Part shown: piece by piece, positions 8,246 through 17,360 of the stretch
Numbering within the stretch: the first letter of the stretch is position 1
Layout: each line of letters opens with the position of its first letter
Notes under the pieces: model-generated
Databases searched by the model: none
Seen by the model: only the letters and a program-made list of their open reading frames with translations
What the model was told of the DNA's origin: nothing
Program-made: the position numbers and the translations under genes
Assembly: GCA_903904835.1 (NCBI GenBank)
Contig: CAIVEI010000070.1
Span: forward strand, 1-64,000
Direction of reading: 5' to 3'
DNA: 64,000 bases
Source: an uncultured Schlesneria sp.
Lineage (GTDB): Bacteria > Planctomycetota > Planctomycetia > Planctomycetales > Planctomycetaceae

Positions 8246-8890
8246 ATGGGAAAAAAGCGGTCCGTCACCCCCAACGGGAATGCTGTGCGTAGCGCCCGAT
8301 TGAGGAGAGCGTGGACGACCGACGATCTGGCAGGACGTTCCGACTGCACCACCAAGACCATCGAGAATGCTGAGAGAGGAAAGCCGATCTACGCGAATAC
8401 GCTGGCACTCATTGCCCGCGCCCTCGAAGTCGAATACGACTCGCTAATCGCCAGGCCGGTCGAGCAGAAAACATCCACGTCAGTCGAGCAGAAGAAGGAC
8501 AGAAAACTTAGCCCGATGATCTCAACCACTCGTGTCAACGCCACGATTGGAATACTCGCAAAAGAGAATCAACCCATCGATACAGAATGGTTTCTTGAGC
8601 AACTGAAAAGCCATGTGTCTTTTCAAGACGTGATCGATGTTCTTGACAATCGCTACGGGCAGGCTCCAGGCATTCCAGAAGGTGGTGTGTGGATCACGCT
8701 CAAAATGACGGTTCGTGACTTCTACGAGGTCTATGACTTTGTCGAGGCCAAATCCAAATCCAACGAGCTATTCTTAAAAGTCGCCTTTGTCTGTGCAGAG
8801 TCCATCCCCAATCCTCACATCCGTGACAGATCTCTATGGCTGTCTCCACTCCTTTATGTAGAACCACCACATTCGCATCTTTACGATTGA
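8246..8890 (+). CDS. XRE-type transcriptional regulator with unknown C-terminal domain
   Basis: A 214-residue protein from ATG 8246; the frame is open upstream to 8162. An XRE helix-turn-helix occupies about 12-70 (SARLRRAWTTDDLAGRS, KTIENAERGKPIY, LALIARALEV). The remaining 130 residues contain no domain I recognise. It is divergent from the parB-like operon and may regulate it. Relics of a second relaxase locus follow directly. Confidence 0.7.
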   Translation: MGKKRSVTPNGNAVRSARLRRAWTTDDLAGRSDCTTKTIENAERGKPIYANTLALIARALEVEYDSLIARPVEQKTSTSVEQKKDRKLSPMISTTRVNATIGILAKENQPIDTEWFLEQLKSHVSFQDVIDVLDNRYGQAPGIPEGGVWITLKMTVRDFYEVYDFVEAKSKSNELFLKVAFVCAESIPNPHIRDRSLWLSPLLYVEPPHSHLYD

Positions 8891-8978
8891 CCCCATGTTC
8901 TCTATGGAACCACATTAGGCCGTCGTTACTCGACATGTAAGCGAACGCGGGCAGTAAAGGCGTTTCAACGCGCAAAAA

Positions 8979-9310
8979 CTATTGTAGGAACGCCGGGGCT
9001 TTTTGGCTGATCCATTCCTTGAGTGCGGCATGTGACTCGAATTCGGCGACCTCGATCTTGTCGATCGTCGGTTCCGTTTCTCCTACGTGCCTGATTTCCT
9101 CTTCCGACATTTCGCGGACGCGAAATGTCGCCTGAACGTACGGTGCTTCCCGCTTGGGTTCCCGGAACTTGCCCGCTTTCCTTTGCTTTCCCCCATGTCC
9201 CAGTTCGTGTTGAACACGAAATCGTGGGAATACAACTGCCGGTATGGCGGGCCTTCAACAAACCGCGACGTGGCATGGATCAGCTTTTGCTTCGTGAAGC
9301 AAGCGAATCG
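8979..9310 (-). pseudogene. Chimeric remnant: MobF relaxase fragment fused to the 172-aa downstream gene
   Basis: This stretch is a degenerate copy of two parts of 13241-16445. Bases 8979-9110 encode MSEEEIRHVGETEPTIDKIEV and so on to the stop, nearly identical to the C-terminus of the 172-residue protein at 13241-13759. Bases 9113-9310 match the relaxase around its HxH motif and onward (KLIHATSRFVEG, HDFVFNTNWD, then PKREAPYVQATFRV), with a frameshift and HAH changed to YSH. The two parts join in frame at FRV-REMSE, over a short shared GCGGAC-like sequence. It marks a second relaxase module lost by internal deletion. Confidence 0.8.
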
Positions 9311-9509
9311 CCAAGAAATGCTAAAGGCAGTCTGGCTCGTGCTCACGTCGTGCGTATTACTTGCTTATTGCGTTTTATACGTCGTATGTTAAATATACAT
9401 TCCGATCAGACAGGTGCGCTATTACTACCGTAGTGACGCATAGACGGGGTGCAGATAACACAGTGCCACTTGTGTGTTATAGGTTTATGCGGTGTTAAAG
9501 CGTTTCAAC

Positions 9510-9716
9510 ATGAGTGACATGACTATATTGCAGCTACTTCACGCGCAACAGGAAAGAAATCCGTTTGACCAGCCGAAGCTGGGACTACTTGAATACATAA
9601 TGCTTCCAATAGCATTCCTGGTACTCGTGTTCTTGATTTGTCTCATGTCCGCTGCTGGCATGTTCGTCGCACTTATCCGGCTCTTGCGTCAGCCAGACGC
9701 GCAGGCGACCGATTAA
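9510..9716 (+). CDS. Possible small single-span membrane protein
   Basis: A 68-codon frame starting MSDMTILQ with one strong hydrophobic segment (MLPIAFLVLVFLICLMSAAGMF) and a basic, polar C-terminus. No clear ribosome binding site precedes it and I recognise no family. It lies just upstream of the polysaccharide genes on the same strand. A perfect 8-base inverted repeat ATAACACA/TGTGTTAT (9455-9480) precedes it and could be a regulatory site. Confidence 0.4.
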   Translation: MSDMTILQLLHAQQERNPFDQPKLGLLEYIMLPIAFLVLVFLICLMSAAGMFVALIRLLRQPDAQATD

Positions 9717-9751
9717 CCGGCAGGACATGATGACGTGCATATGGGGCTGAT

Positions 9752-10639
9752 GTGAAGCTGGAGTATTTCAAAGGTGAGCATCCAAACTTTGGCGATGAGC
9801 TTAATACTTGGCTATGGCCCCAGTTATTGCCCGATTTCTTCGATGACGATCCAAGTGTCGTCTTCCTTGGCATCGGGTCGATTATTGGAAACCATTATGA
9901 AGCTGAGGCCAAGAAAATCATATTCGGGGCGGGCTTCAACCCGAACTATAGTCAACTCCCGAATATACAGGGTGGGGATTGGGATGTTTTTTTCGTCCGT
10001 GGACCGAGAACCTCCCGCGCACTCGGTCTTCCCGATAGCTTCGGCGTTGGCGATGCTGCCATCCTCATACGTGCGCTCAACGTCCAGTTTCGACGAGAGC
10101 CCCGCTATGTTGGCTTCATGCCGCATTGGGAAAGTTTGCCGCGAGGAAACTGGGGAACGGCTTGTAAGCTAGCGGGCATCCGGCTGATCGACCCGCGATC
10201 ACCTGTTGAACAGGTCATCACTGAAATCCTTGGGTGTGAAGTATTAATCACAGAAGCCATGCATGGGGCAATCGTCGCTGACGCGCTCCGTGTGCCATGG
10301 GTTCCGGTACTCCCGATCGACAGTATACATCGCGAAAAGTGGTTTGATTGGGCGGACGCTCTGTGCCTCCAACTCACCCCGCATCGTTTATGGCCTTCAA
10401 GCCTGCCCGAAGTGTCGATCGCAACGATGCGTCGGCCCTTCCTTTCGAGCATTGCAGCGGGTTTATCCTGGGGACCTGTATCAGGCATTGCCGGAACAGT
10501 AACCACATATGCCGCTGCTCACCGTTTATCTGTACTCGCCAAGCGAGCACCCTGCTTAAGTGCCGACAGTGCCATTGAAAACGCTACCGCACAAATGCAG
10601 GAAAACCTTCTACAACTCACAAAACAATACAGAAAGTAG
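9752..10639 (+). CDS. Polysaccharide pyruvyltransferase family protein (ExoV-like)
   Basis: A 295-residue enzyme starting at GTG. It begins VKLEYFKGEHPNFGDELNTW, the classical opening of ExoV/CsaB-type polysaccharide pyruvyltransferases, followed by VVFLGIGSII, KIIFGAGF, FFVRGPRTSRALGL and ITEAMHGAIVADALRVPWV. These enzymes move pyruvate from phosphoenolpyruvate to a sugar hydroxyl in exopolysaccharides. It is the first gene of a three-gene unit with a GT2 glycosyltransferase and a flippase, all on the plus strand. It would alter a surface polysaccharide, which could affect phage adsorption or donor-recipient contact (inference). Confidence 0.88.
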   Translation: MKLEYFKGEHPNFGDELNTWLWPQLLPDFFDDDPSVVFLGIGSIIGNHYEAEAKKIIFGAGFNPNYSQLPNIQGGDWDVFFVRGPRTSRALGLPDSFGVGDAAILIRALNVQFRREPRYVGFMPHWESLPRGNWGTACKLAGIRLIDPRSPVEQVITEILGCEVLITEAMHGAIVADALRVPWVPVLPIDSIHREKWFDWADALCLQLTPHRLWPSSLPEVSIATMRRPFLSSIAAGLSWGPVSGIAGTVTTYAAAHRLSVLAKRAPCLSADSAIENATAQMQENLLQLTKQYRK

Positions 10640-10646
10640 GTTGGTT

Positions 10647-11666
10647 GTGCGTACAATATCGGTAATCATTCCATACTTTCAGCGTGAACCCGGAATACTT
10701 TCCCGAGCGCTGAACTCGATTATTTCCCAGGAAATCCCCGATGGCTGGGCGGTAGAGGTAATCGTCATCGATGACGCGTCACCGTGTCCAGCGCAGGACG
10801 AAGCACACAACTTGCATTTGAAAGAAGCGCTGCATCTTAAGGTGATCCGGCAGGAAAACGGGGGAGTTGCGGCGGCACGCAATCGTGGGCTTGAGGAGGT
10901 CGATCCGTCCACCATCTTAATTGCCTTTCTAGATTCCGATGATATTTGGCCCTCTAATCATCTCGCTCGTGCCATCCACGCGCACAAATCAGGGTTCGAT
11001 TTTTATTTCACGGACAATCGGAGGCCAGGATTCCACGAATCACACGTTCATACATTTTGTGGCCAGAAGACAGGCAGATTCATTGCCGCCTCCCAGCAAA
11101 TAAACGGCATTCTTCCGATCCCGACGAATCTTATGGTCGGACTGGTCATTCAAGAATTTCCGACGCAAGCATCGACCATCGTCTACGACTTTGGCGTCGC
11201 TCCGCTTCTGCGCTTCAATACAGAACTCAAGGCGGCGGGCGAAGACATGCTATTTTTCACCGCTCTTACCTCTAAGGCAACTCGCGTTGGTTTTGATCTC
11301 GACAGCACCGTGGAGTGCGGTGGCGGCTTGAATATTTATTTTGGAAACCTCAGTTGGGATAGTCCCAAGTGCATGGCAATACGGGTAGACCAATTAATTG
11401 CACATCGCCTTATAGGCAGAATGGCTACTCTGTCACCCGAGACTAAACAACTCAACGACACGGTAGTGAAATCCTGTCGGCGAGAACTTGCTTTCCAGAC
11501 ATTGAGAAACCTATTCAAATACCCTGCGCGAGTTCCAAAAGAGATATCTCGATTGATGAGGTTAGACCCCCGAGTGGCGCTTTTACTGCCAATGGACGTG
11601 ATCCGCGTTGCAGTTTGTCAGGCCTTCGGAAGCAATAGAGACAAGGCGGAAGAAAGGCGAGCGTAA
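10647..11666 (+). CDS. Family 2 glycosyltransferase
   Basis: A cytoplasmic GT-A fold glycosyltransferase of about 339 residues. Landmarks are ISVIIPYFQRE, VEVIVIDDASP, ENGGVAAARNRGLEEVD and the DXD-like AFLDSDDIW. A frame is open from 10560, but GTG at 10647, seven bases after the previous stop and behind AGTAGG, is the more plausible start. The C-terminal half (GEDMLFF) matches ExoO/ExoU-like enzymes that extend a lipid-linked repeat unit. It is coupled to the pyruvyltransferase upstream and the flippase downstream. Confidence 0.85.
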   Translation: MRTISVIIPYFQREPGILSRALNSIISQEIPDGWAVEVIVIDDASPCPAQDEAHNLHLKEALHLKVIRQENGGVAAARNRGLEEVDPSTILIAFLDSDDIWPSNHLARAIHAHKSGFDFYFTDNRRPGFHESHVHTFCGQKTGRFIAASQQINGILPIPTNLMVGLVIQEFPTQASTIVYDFGVAPLLRFNTELKAAGEDMLFFTALTSKATRVGFDLDSTVECGGGLNIYFGNLSWDSPKCMAIRVDQLIAHRLIGRMATLSPETKQLNDTVVKSCRRELAFQTLRNLFKYPARVPKEISRLMRLDPRVALLLPMDVIRVAVCQAFGSNRDKAEERRA

Positions 11667-11667
11667 G

Positions 11668-13095
11668 TTGTCTTTCAAACAAATTGCCAAAGGAACGGCA
11701 CTCATTGGCTTCGTAAATGTCGTGAGGCTCGTAGCCCAACTCTTCTCAGTTCCAGTGCTTGCGCGGCTGCTGTCGCCAGCGGATTATGGTCTCGCGGCAA
11801 TGTCGATGCCCGTCATTCTTTTCGTGATGATGATTGCCGATGCTGGGCTTAGCACCTCACTCGTCCGAAGCGGGAAAGTGGATCAGCCAGCCTGGCATAC
11901 GTGCTTCTGGCTCTCGGTCGCGTTGGGAATCTTGTTTGCGATCGCAGTCATACTACTCTCTCCTGTTGTGGGTTTTCTCGCCAGCGAACCCCGGCTCGTG
12001 CCACTCATCACTGTGCTTGCTGCGATTATCCCCCTCCAGACCCTGACACTGGTTCCTGGAGCGGCACTTCAGCAGCAAAAAAGGTTTGCAACCATCGCCA
12101 TGGCTGAAATCGGGTCGCTCGTTGCAAGTATTGGGGCCGCAGTTGCCTGCGCGCTCGCGGGCTTCGGCGTTTGGGCTCTCATTTGGCAACAAATCGTATT
12201 CTATATTGTTAGAGTCATGCTCACACTGGCTTGCTCACCGTACCGCCCTCGCCTGATATTCGACCTTCCTGACGCTTGGGAACACGTTATATTCGGTCGG
12301 AATCTCCTTGGCGTAGCATTGATAACCTCTGCGAGCAGAGCTATTGAAAACCTTGCGATTGGGAAGATTAATGGTCCGGGCGCTACCGGTATTTATTCGA
12401 TGGCCTTCCAGTTTGCACGTCTGCCATTCATGTTAGTCACAGGACCGCTACAATATGTGCTTTATCCCCATATCGCGGCAATTCGGGAAGACAAAACGAA
12501 ACTCGCGGCGCTGTTCTTACTGTTCACGCGGCTCTTGGCGATGGTGGTTTTCCCGGGCGTCTGCCTAGTGGCCCTTGCGAGCGAGCCAATGTTTCATCTA
12601 CTATTATCGAAGAAATGGGAACAAGCTGCACCCATCTTTGTACTCATCGCACCTGCGGCAGCATTGCAACCTGTCACGTCAATCGTCGGTACGTTTTTGA
12701 TGGCGTTAGGCCGAACCGAGGTGCAAATGCGTCTCGCCGGGCAGTTCGCGGTATTGTGGCTTGTCGGGCTCATGCTTTCGGTTTGGTATGGTATCGAAGC
12801 GGTCGCGGCCACGTATTCCATCTGCGGAGTGTTGTTTTCCATGTGGTCACTGCGAATCTGCTTGCCGCTCGTGGATTGTTCATTTGCCAGTTACGCGCGT
12901 GTGTTCATGTGGCCAGTTGTGCTGACTGTCACGGCGATGATCGGCTATGCGATGCTTCGCTCGACGAGTGCTACTCATGACGTCTTAAACGTATGCTTAT
13001 CACTGGCACTGGCAGCTTCCGTGTGTGTTGTAGGCTTATTTGCTCAGCGACGTGCGCTGTTAGCAGTTCTAACAAAATCAGATTCGATCACATAG
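11668..13095 (+). CDS. Polysaccharide flippase (Wzx/MATE-like)
   Basis: An integral membrane protein of about 475 residues with some 12-14 hydrophobic helices. The N-terminal segment IAKGTALIGFVNVVRLVAQLFS and LARLLSPADYGLAAM is typical of Wzx/RfbX-type oligosaccharide-lipid flippases. TTG at 11668 directly follows the glycosyltransferase stop and is preceded by AAAGGCGAG; an ATG at 11608 would overlap the upstream gene by 59 bases. It should translocate the lipid-linked unit made by the preceding enzymes. No polymerase or chain-length regulator is present, so the cluster probably feeds a host pathway. Confidence 0.87.
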   Translation: MSFKQIAKGTALIGFVNVVRLVAQLFSVPVLARLLSPADYGLAAMSMPVILFVMMIADAGLSTSLVRSGKVDQPAWHTCFWLSVALGILFAIAVILLSPVVGFLASEPRLVPLITVLAAIIPLQTLTLVPGAALQQQKRFATIAMAEIGSLVASIGAAVACALAGFGVWALIWQQIVFYIVRVMLTLACSPYRPRLIFDLPDAWEHVIFGRNLLGVALITSASRAIENLAIGKINGPGATGIYSMAFQFARLPFMLVTGPLQYVLYPHIAAIREDKTKLAALFLLFTRLLAMVVFPGVCLVALASEPMFHLLLSKKWEQAAPIFVLIAPAAALQPVTSIVGTFLMALGRTEVQMRLAGQFAVLWLVGLMLSVWYGIEAVAATYSICGVLFSMWSLRICLPLVDCSFASYARVFMWPVVLTVTAMIGYAMLRSTSATHDVLNVCLSLALAASVCVVGLFAQRRALLAVLTKSDSIT

Positions 13096-13240
13096 AAGTC
13101 TGGGTAGCTGGATGTCTAACAGCCATCTGAGAAATACGTAGCACCAGTGGGTGGTGACGGCTTCATATGCAGTTGTGTCAATCTGGAGTAATGTAGAAAC
13201 CCGCGTTAGCGGATGGCATCACGCAATGGATAAGGCTGAC

Positions 13241-13759
13241 TCAAAGCACGAACGTTGGTGCTTTCTGGCTGAGCCATTCCTTGAGTGCAGCATGTGACTC
13301 GAATTCGGCGACCTCGATCGTGTCGATCGTCGGCTCACTCTCCCCAACTTGGACGATTTCCGCTTCCGACATCTCGCGGACCCACAATAGGCGGTTCCTT
13401 TGAAAACCTGCATGAGTCAGAGTGACAGCTCCGTCTTTGAGCGGTTGATCCAGGTTGCTGCCTTTGATGAGCACCAGATACACGAGGTCACCCGAGAATT
13501 TCAGCAACAGCCCCTCGCTGGGGTTATACTGCCAGTTTCCCATCCAGCTATATGGGAACCACACTCGGTTACCGTCTCTGAACCGAAATTCCACAGCCGA
13601 TGTCTGATCACGAATACCGCGCAAATAGCCAAATGCCCGGCACCCTGACTCCGGCGCCTCAGAGTCATCTGCTTTGTCTTTTGCCTGCAAAATCCCACTC
13701 AGTCCTTGCGGTGTTGGAGGTCGATTCAGGCGGTCTTTGTGTGTGGTTTCATCCAGCAT
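13241..13759 (-). CDS. Conserved hypothetical protein coupled to the relaxase gene
   Basis: A 172-residue soluble protein with a beta-rich middle (FRFRDGNRVWFPYSWMGNWQYN, EGLLLKFSGDLVYLVLIKG) and an acidic C-terminal part (IDTIEVAEFESHAALKEWLSQK). No named domain is recognised. Its start overlaps the end of the relaxase gene by 11 bases, so it is translated with it. A C-terminal fragment of a paralogue is fused to a relaxase fragment at 8979-9310. The repeated association suggests that the protein works with the relaxase or belongs to its module. Confidence 0.75.
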   Translation of the reverse strand: MLDETTHKDRLNRPPTPQGLSGILQAKDKADDSEAPESGCRAFGYLRGIRDQTSAVEFRFRDGNRVWFPYSWMGNWQYNPSEGLLLKFSGDLVYLVLIKGSNLDQPLKDGAVTLTHAGFQRNRLLWVREMSEAEIVQVGESEPTIDTIEVAEFESHAALKEWLSQKAPTFVL

Positions 13760-16445
13760 GATCCATTCCCCTATCGTTCATTTGTTCATTGCTGATTCCC
13801 GGTTGCGTCGTATTGTCCCGTCCGCCAAACAGCGAATGGGTACGGAAGAAGCCCAGCCGTTTTGCAGGCTGGACCGGCGATGTGGCGTCCTTCTGCGGAG
13901 ACTCGGCAAGCTCCGTTGCCGACAATGGCTCGTCCACCCGTTTCATAGCCGAAAGCAATTCGTTCTTGTCATCTGTGTAAATCACCGCTTGTTCGCGCCC
14001 ACGAGTCAGTGCCACATAAGCGGTCCGCTCGTAGGTTGCTGGGAGTGATTCGTTGGATACACCAACAAATACCTTGTCGACCGTGACGCCCTGGCTGGCG
14101 TGGCTGGTCACGACATATCCGTGAGTCAGGTGGCCGAAATTCTTATCAATGACCCAGCCATGATCGACGACGATGTCGCCGCGTCGCGTAAATCCTTGGA
14201 CGGTCAAAAGTGACCCGTTGCTCAGACGATGCTCGCCATCCTTGGTCTTGCCGCCCGCCGTGACACGCACGCGATCACCAACGCCAAGAGCCAATTTCAC
14301 GGGCCGATACACTTCGAACCGATTGGCAAGCTCCGTTGGAGGGCTTCTCCCATCGCGCACGATCACGCGATCCCCTTTTTTGAAGCCCGGCGCATTCTGG
14401 TGGAACTGAATCAGATCGCCAGCATCGTATTCGGTAGCGTCCGTCTTCTGATCGTCGGTCAGGCGCGTGGGTGTCCATACCTGCACGATTCGCTCTTTGC
14501 CAAGCTTGTTTTGTTCCTTCAGGCCAACACGAATTGCCTGAGTGATTCGGTTAGCTTCGGCATGTGTTGGCGAAACGACCAGGGCGGATTTTGGCTTGCC
14601 GTCCTTCTTCGTTTCGGCTGCGGCGGAAAGGTAATCGTTTGCCAATTGCTGGTAACGATCCGCATCGGGAACCTGTTTGATCCACCCCATCTTTTCAAGC
14701 TGGTCGAAGGCAAACCCGACCCGCCCTTCGCTGAGCGACTGTGCCACCTTTTTGTAATCACCCTTCTGCCTGAGGATGTCGGTGACTTGCGCAACACGCA
14801 GCCCGGCATTTTCTTCCAACAGCTTGAGCGGTTCGCCCGCCGTGACACTACGGTGCTGGCGGCGATCACCGACCAGAATCACCCGTGCTCCGACATTTTC
14901 GGCGACGTCAAATACCCGCAGCATATCCCGCGTGCCAAGCATGCTGGCTTCGTCTACCAGTACGACACCACCACGCGCTGATTCCTGCATGTCCTTGTCT
15001 TTCAGGAACCGGGCCACCGTATCCGCTGTCTTGAATCCCGCTTCCTCGCGCAACACTTCACGACTGGCCTTCACCGACTGGGCAATGGCAACCACGGGTT
15101 TTCCCGTTTCCGCCAATGCCTCCCCGATCTCCTGTTCGAGCGTAGTTTTTCCCGTACCTGCAACCCCGCGAATAATCATCACCCGGTCACGCGAGCCAAG
15201 CACATGGGCAACCGCAGCCTTCTGTCCTTCATTAAACCAGTCACGGGAACATGGCCGGTCGGGTTTGCCCAGTGGCCGGAAACGCCCACGGCCATCGCGG
15301 GCGAAGTCGATTAACTTTGATTCCAATGCCAGCATTTCTTTCGTGGTCGCCATGTTGCGACCCTCAACCTTGCTTCGAATCAACGGACGTTCCTGCACTT
15401 CGCGCGTTACGTCATCGACCGTCACGGAACCAAGTCCCCGCTTCAGAGCCTCGGTGACCAGCTTCCGTTCAGGAACAACCGCATCACGTACATAACTGTG
15501 TTCAAGAGCATGATCGACCGAAGCCGCCTCACCACGAGTCTTTCTTGCCACCGGACGTTCGCGGCGGTGTACTGCCGCCATCGCATCGCGCTCCGTCTTC
15601 GTTAGCCGTTCATTCCATTCCTTGCGTAATGCCTCCCAACTCAAGGCTTTGGCTTTCTTTTCTCTAGTTTCGGCCCCGAGTTCCGCTTTTCGGTCGGGAT
15701 CGGTGATGCCCTTTTCTTCGGCCAGCTTCTCAATCAGTGCCGTCCGGCGTGAGTAGCGTCCCAATATATCTGGAGGAAGCCCGGCGATTTCAAAATCGTC
15801 GCGTTTGCGTTCAATGCCAAAACCCTGGTCCTGAAGTTTGTTGGCCAGATGGACGCGAAATGCCGCCTGGAAGTAGGGTGCATCCCGCTTGAGTTCCCGA
15901 AACTGTCCTGCTTTCCACCGCTCTTCTTGCTCGTCCCACGTCGTATTGAATACGAACACATGGGCATGCAATTGCGGGTCAGGAACGCCGTCCACAGGTC
16001 GGGACGTGGTATGGATGAATTCCGCCCAGGTCATGTTACTGGTGACGCGATTTACATCCTTGTGCCCTTTGCGGACACGCGTCTGCATCTCCGATTCCAT
16101 CTCCCGCATCGTCTCATCAACGGAACTGCGGAAGGCATCCATGATGCCTTCGTCGCCACTCATGGCATACAGGACCGATACCGACTTGGGCACCGAGAAC
16201 GTGAAATCGTACCCCACGGTCCGGTCGGTGCGTGTCAGCACCGTAAGCGATTCTCCCGTCGTTGGATTGAGATTGTCGCAGAGACGATCGAAGGAGAATT
16301 GGTCGACTGTGCCTGACAGTCCGAGGCGGGACGCACCTTTCCCGCCCCAAAGGCCAACTATTTCTTGGCCTTCGCTGTAATAGTCCGCCGTGGTGTAGTA
16401 ACTCTTGGCGGCTTTGGCACTATCTCGTTGGGTGACGCGGATCAT
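13749..16445 (-). CDS. traI: MobF-family relaxase-helicase (TraI/TrwC-like)
   Basis: An 898-residue conjugative relaxase. The N-terminal TrwC domain has paired catalytic tyrosines (SYYTTADYY, Y16/Y17 and Y22/Y23) and the metal-binding triad H145, H160 and H162 (IHTTSRPVDG, QLHAHVFVFN). A RecD/UvrD-type helicase follows, with Walker A GVAGTGKTT (427-435), VLVDEASML and the motif TSHASQGVTVDKV. It would nick at oriT, bind the 5' end covalently and unwind the plasmid strand. It is shorter than F TraI, which is common for mobilizable elements. The 172-residue gene overlaps its 3' end. The 400-base upstream gap is the first place to look for oriT. Confidence 0.95.
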   Translation of the reverse strand: MIRVTQRDSAKAAKSYYTTADYYSEGQEIVGLWGGKGASRLGLSGTVDQFSFDRLCDNLNPTTGESLTVLTRTDRTVGYDFTFSVPKSVSVLYAMSGDEGIMDAFRSSVDETMREMESEMQTRVRKGHKDVNRVTSNMTWAEFIHTTSRPVDGVPDPQLHAHVFVFNTTWDEQEERWKAGQFRELKRDAPYFQAAFRVHLANKLQDQGFGIERKRDDFEIAGLPPDILGRYSRRTALIEKLAEEKGITDPDRKAELGAETREKKAKALSWEALRKEWNERLTKTERDAMAAVHRRERPVARKTRGEAASVDHALEHSYVRDAVVPERKLVTEALKRGLGSVTVDDVTREVQERPLIRSKVEGRNMATTKEMLALESKLIDFARDGRGRFRPLGKPDRPCSRDWFNEGQKAAVAHVLGSRDRVMIIRGVAGTGKTTLEQEIGEALAETGKPVVAIAQSVKASREVLREEAGFKTADTVARFLKDKDMQESARGGVVLVDEASMLGTRDMLRVFDVAENVGARVILVGDRRQHRSVTAGEPLKLLEENAGLRVAQVTDILRQKGDYKKVAQSLSEGRVGFAFDQLEKMGWIKQVPDADRYQQLANDYLSAAAETKKDGKPKSALVVSPTHAEANRITQAIRVGLKEQNKLGKERIVQVWTPTRLTDDQKTDATEYDAGDLIQFHQNAPGFKKGDRVIVRDGRSPPTELANRFEVYRPVKLALGVGDRVRVTAGGKTKDGEHRLSNGSLLTVQGFTRRGDIVVDHGWVIDKNFGHLTHGYVVTSHASQGVTVDKVFVGVSNESLPATYERTAYVALTRGREQAVIYTDDKNELLSAMKRVDEPLSATELAESPQKDATSPVQPAKRLGFFRTHSLFGGRDNTTQPGISNEQMNDRGMDHAG

Positions 16446-16845
16446 GCCTCATTTTACATTATCACAGATTCGTTAATTGTTCCTTAACTCTTCTGTGCTC
16501 CACCGCAGCCAGCCTAGGTTTGCGAGGATTGCGACACCCTCAATACGACCTCCGCGCCACCACAATGCCACCCATCGGTGCGACTGATTTTATTCCGAAG
16601 AGAGTTTTTTTCGACCCGCCATTGCCTTCGCTTGCTGGACACTTGGTCAACTTCCCGCATGATCGTGAGAAGCGGACATTCGATGGTTGAAGATGATTTC
16701 CTAAAGTCTAAGCCTCGCAAACTGGCTCTGAGAGCCATCTTCCGAAAGACATTGCGTCTTGATTGTGCTAGAATGGAGCTGAATAAATGTCGCTTGAATT
16801 CACATTGGCGAATTGGAACGCGACGAAGTGGGAGCTGGAATAGAT
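16446..16845. other. Intergenic region upstream of the relaxase, possible oriT
   Basis: About 400 bases separate the relaxase from the divergent small gene at 16846. No ORF with coding character is visible. It contains the perfect palindrome TGGCTCT-g-AGAGCCA (16723-16737) and a promoter-like pair (16746-16774). MobF relaxases usually nick close to their own gene, so oriT may lie here, but I see no nic consensus that I can name. Confidence 0.4.
16746..16774 (+). promoter_or_regulatory. Putative promoter for the gene at 16846
   Basis: AAGACA (16746-16751) and TAGAAT (16769-16774) are 17 bases apart. The palindrome TGGCTCT-g-AGAGCCA ends 8 bases upstream of the -35 element and could bind a regulator of this promoter or of the divergent relaxase gene. 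Confidence 0.4.
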
Positions 16846-17187
16846 ATGGGATCGCATGACACAGATACATTCTTGAATCAACGGCATGAAAAGCAGTTGC
16901 AAGGCATCACGCTTGAATCCGTTTTGGAGAAACGCCGATTGGATCAGGCCTTGAATGCTAAAGAGTTCGCGGTCTGTGTTGGCGTGTCATACTCAACGGC
17001 GAGATCATGGTTTCGTCTGCCGGGCTTTCCCGTATTCCACGGTCGCGTCTTCTGGGAAGACTTTGCTTGCTGGCGCTCAGCACAAAACGGACTCCAGGTC
17101 CCTCAGGCAACTCCACAGGATGTTGCACTGTCGAGAGGCCAACCGAGCTTGCCTGCGCGTGCGGCTCAGATTCTTCTCGACTTCTAA
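16846..17187 (+). CDS. Small HTH protein, AlpA/excisionase-like
   Basis: A 113-residue protein starting MGSHDTDTFLNQ behind a GGAG motif. The central part reads DQALNAKEFAVCVGVSYSTARSWFRLPGFPVF, quoted as AKEFAVCVGVSYSTARSW plus LPGFPVFHGRVFWEDF; this resembles the winged helix of AlpA-type regulators. It is divergent from the relaxase gene and precedes the large unknown protein by 173 bases. A role in regulating mobilization is plausible but not shown. Confidence 0.65.
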   Translation: MGSHDTDTFLNQRHEKQLQGITLESVLEKRRLDQALNAKEFAVCVGVSYSTARSWFRLPGFPVFHGRVFWEDFACWRSAQNGLQVPQATPQDVALSRGQPSLPARAAQILLDF

Positions 17188-17360
17188 ATTCGCTCAAAGC
17201 CGTGGCGAGCTTTTCTCGCGTGCAAATGCATTCATGGTCGCCAACCGCATGGCAACCATTTGAATTTCCATGATTTGCAAACGTCATACATTCTTCATAA
17301 TTCGGTAACGGCACCTGCGCTATAATGACGTTCTTGGTGTAACTACTTTCCATTGGTTTT

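Noticed and set aside
14229-15495. Plus-strand ORFs of 239-250 codons opposite the relaxase gene
   Set aside because: They are antisense to conserved helicase motifs and have Ser/Arg-rich, unstructured compositions.
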